DNA from: Streptomyces triticirhizae
Lineage (GTDB): Bacteria > Actinomycetota > Actinomycetes > Streptomycetales > Streptomycetaceae
Length of the DNA stretch: 46,844 nucleotides
Reading direction: 5' to 3'
Assembly (NCBI RefSeq): GCF_003696235.1
Contig: NZ_RFFJ01000022.1
Span: 1 to 46,844, forward strand
Below, piece by piece: positions 46,811-46,844 of the stretch; position 1 is the first letter of the stretch; every line of letters begins with the position of its first letter. The position numbers and the translations under genes are program-made. The notes beneath the pieces are model-generated. The model was not told the origin of the DNA, searched no databases, and saw nothing but the letters and a program-made list of their open reading frames with translations.

Positions 46811-46844
46811 TCAGCGCGCCGCCCGCAGGGCCGCCGCCGCCAGC
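46811..46844 (-). CDS. Possible 3' end of a minus-strand gene
   Basis: The minus strand reads LAAAALRAAR followed by TGA at 46811-46813, consistent with the C-terminus of a gene continuing beyond the window, convergent with the preceding one. Only ten codons are visible, so product and reality are uncertain. Confidence 0.3.
   Translation of the reverse strand, partial: LAAAALRAAR

Overview
This 46.8 kb window is high-GC DNA whose gene content points to Streptomyces or a close relative: rsb-type SpoIIE/RsbT switch genes, Scr1-type XRE regulators with DUF397 partners, Tat-dependent secreted enzymes, an ABC sugar importer without its own ATPase gene, and many one-gene regulators facing their targets. 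No rRNA, tRNA, CRISPR array, integrase or intact transposase was seen. Long open frames on the opposite strand of most genes are GC-driven shadows and were left out.

Layout. 1-2.9 kb: end of a DUF6153 gene, an erythromycin-esterase-family gene, and a divergent double-MerR (TioE-like) regulator. 2.4-6.8 kb (minus): separate RibD-like deaminase and reductase genes, then a partly eroded stress-switch operon (SpoIIE phosphatase, remnant of a second phosphatase, intact RsbT-like kinase, degenerate STAS protein, MarR regulator). 6.9-14 kb: the complete STM4011-STM4015 set (two radical SAM enzymes, an alkaline-phosphatase-fold hydrolase, an ATP-grasp-like protein, a leucine-rich-repeat protein) on the minus strand, divergent from a small unknown gene and a DUF6745 gene. 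The shared intergenic region carries two facing copies of the RecA-NDp (PafBC, DNA-damage) promoter pattern. 14-21.7 kb: a galactan-utilisation locus (GH53, GH42, binding protein, two permeases, LacI regulator) with two LacI-type operators. 21.6-25.1 kb: an RHS remnant, a small gene fused to it in frame, DinB-like, lipoprotein and methyltransferase genes. 25.1-26.9 kb: an XRE/DUF397 pair with a tandem duplication. 27-32 kb: an unknown secreted protein, a PIMT-like methyltransferase translationally coupled to a 42-residue peptide (candidate aspartimide-type RiPP), and PhoX behind a PHO-box-like repeat. 32.1-34.6 kb: an aldehyde dehydrogenase divergent from an IclR regulator. 34.6-38.5 kb: NmrA-like protein facing a TetR regulator, a Nudix hydrolase and a purine permease. 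38.6-41.8 kb: an unknown protein, 5-dehydro-4-deoxyglucarate dehydratase and a uronate-dehydrogenase-like protein. With the dehydrogenase at 32.2 kb these would cover oxidative uronate catabolism apart from an aldarate dehydratase. 42.7-46.8 kb: Lrp regulator facing a threonine-dehydratase-like enzyme, an XRE/MmyB-like regulator facing a SnoaL-like protein, and a cysteine-rich unknown protein.

The most promising leads are the candidate DNA-damage control of the uncharacterised STM4011-STM4015/DUF6745 locus and the peptide/PIMT pair. All assignments come from reading the sequence; no database search was possible.
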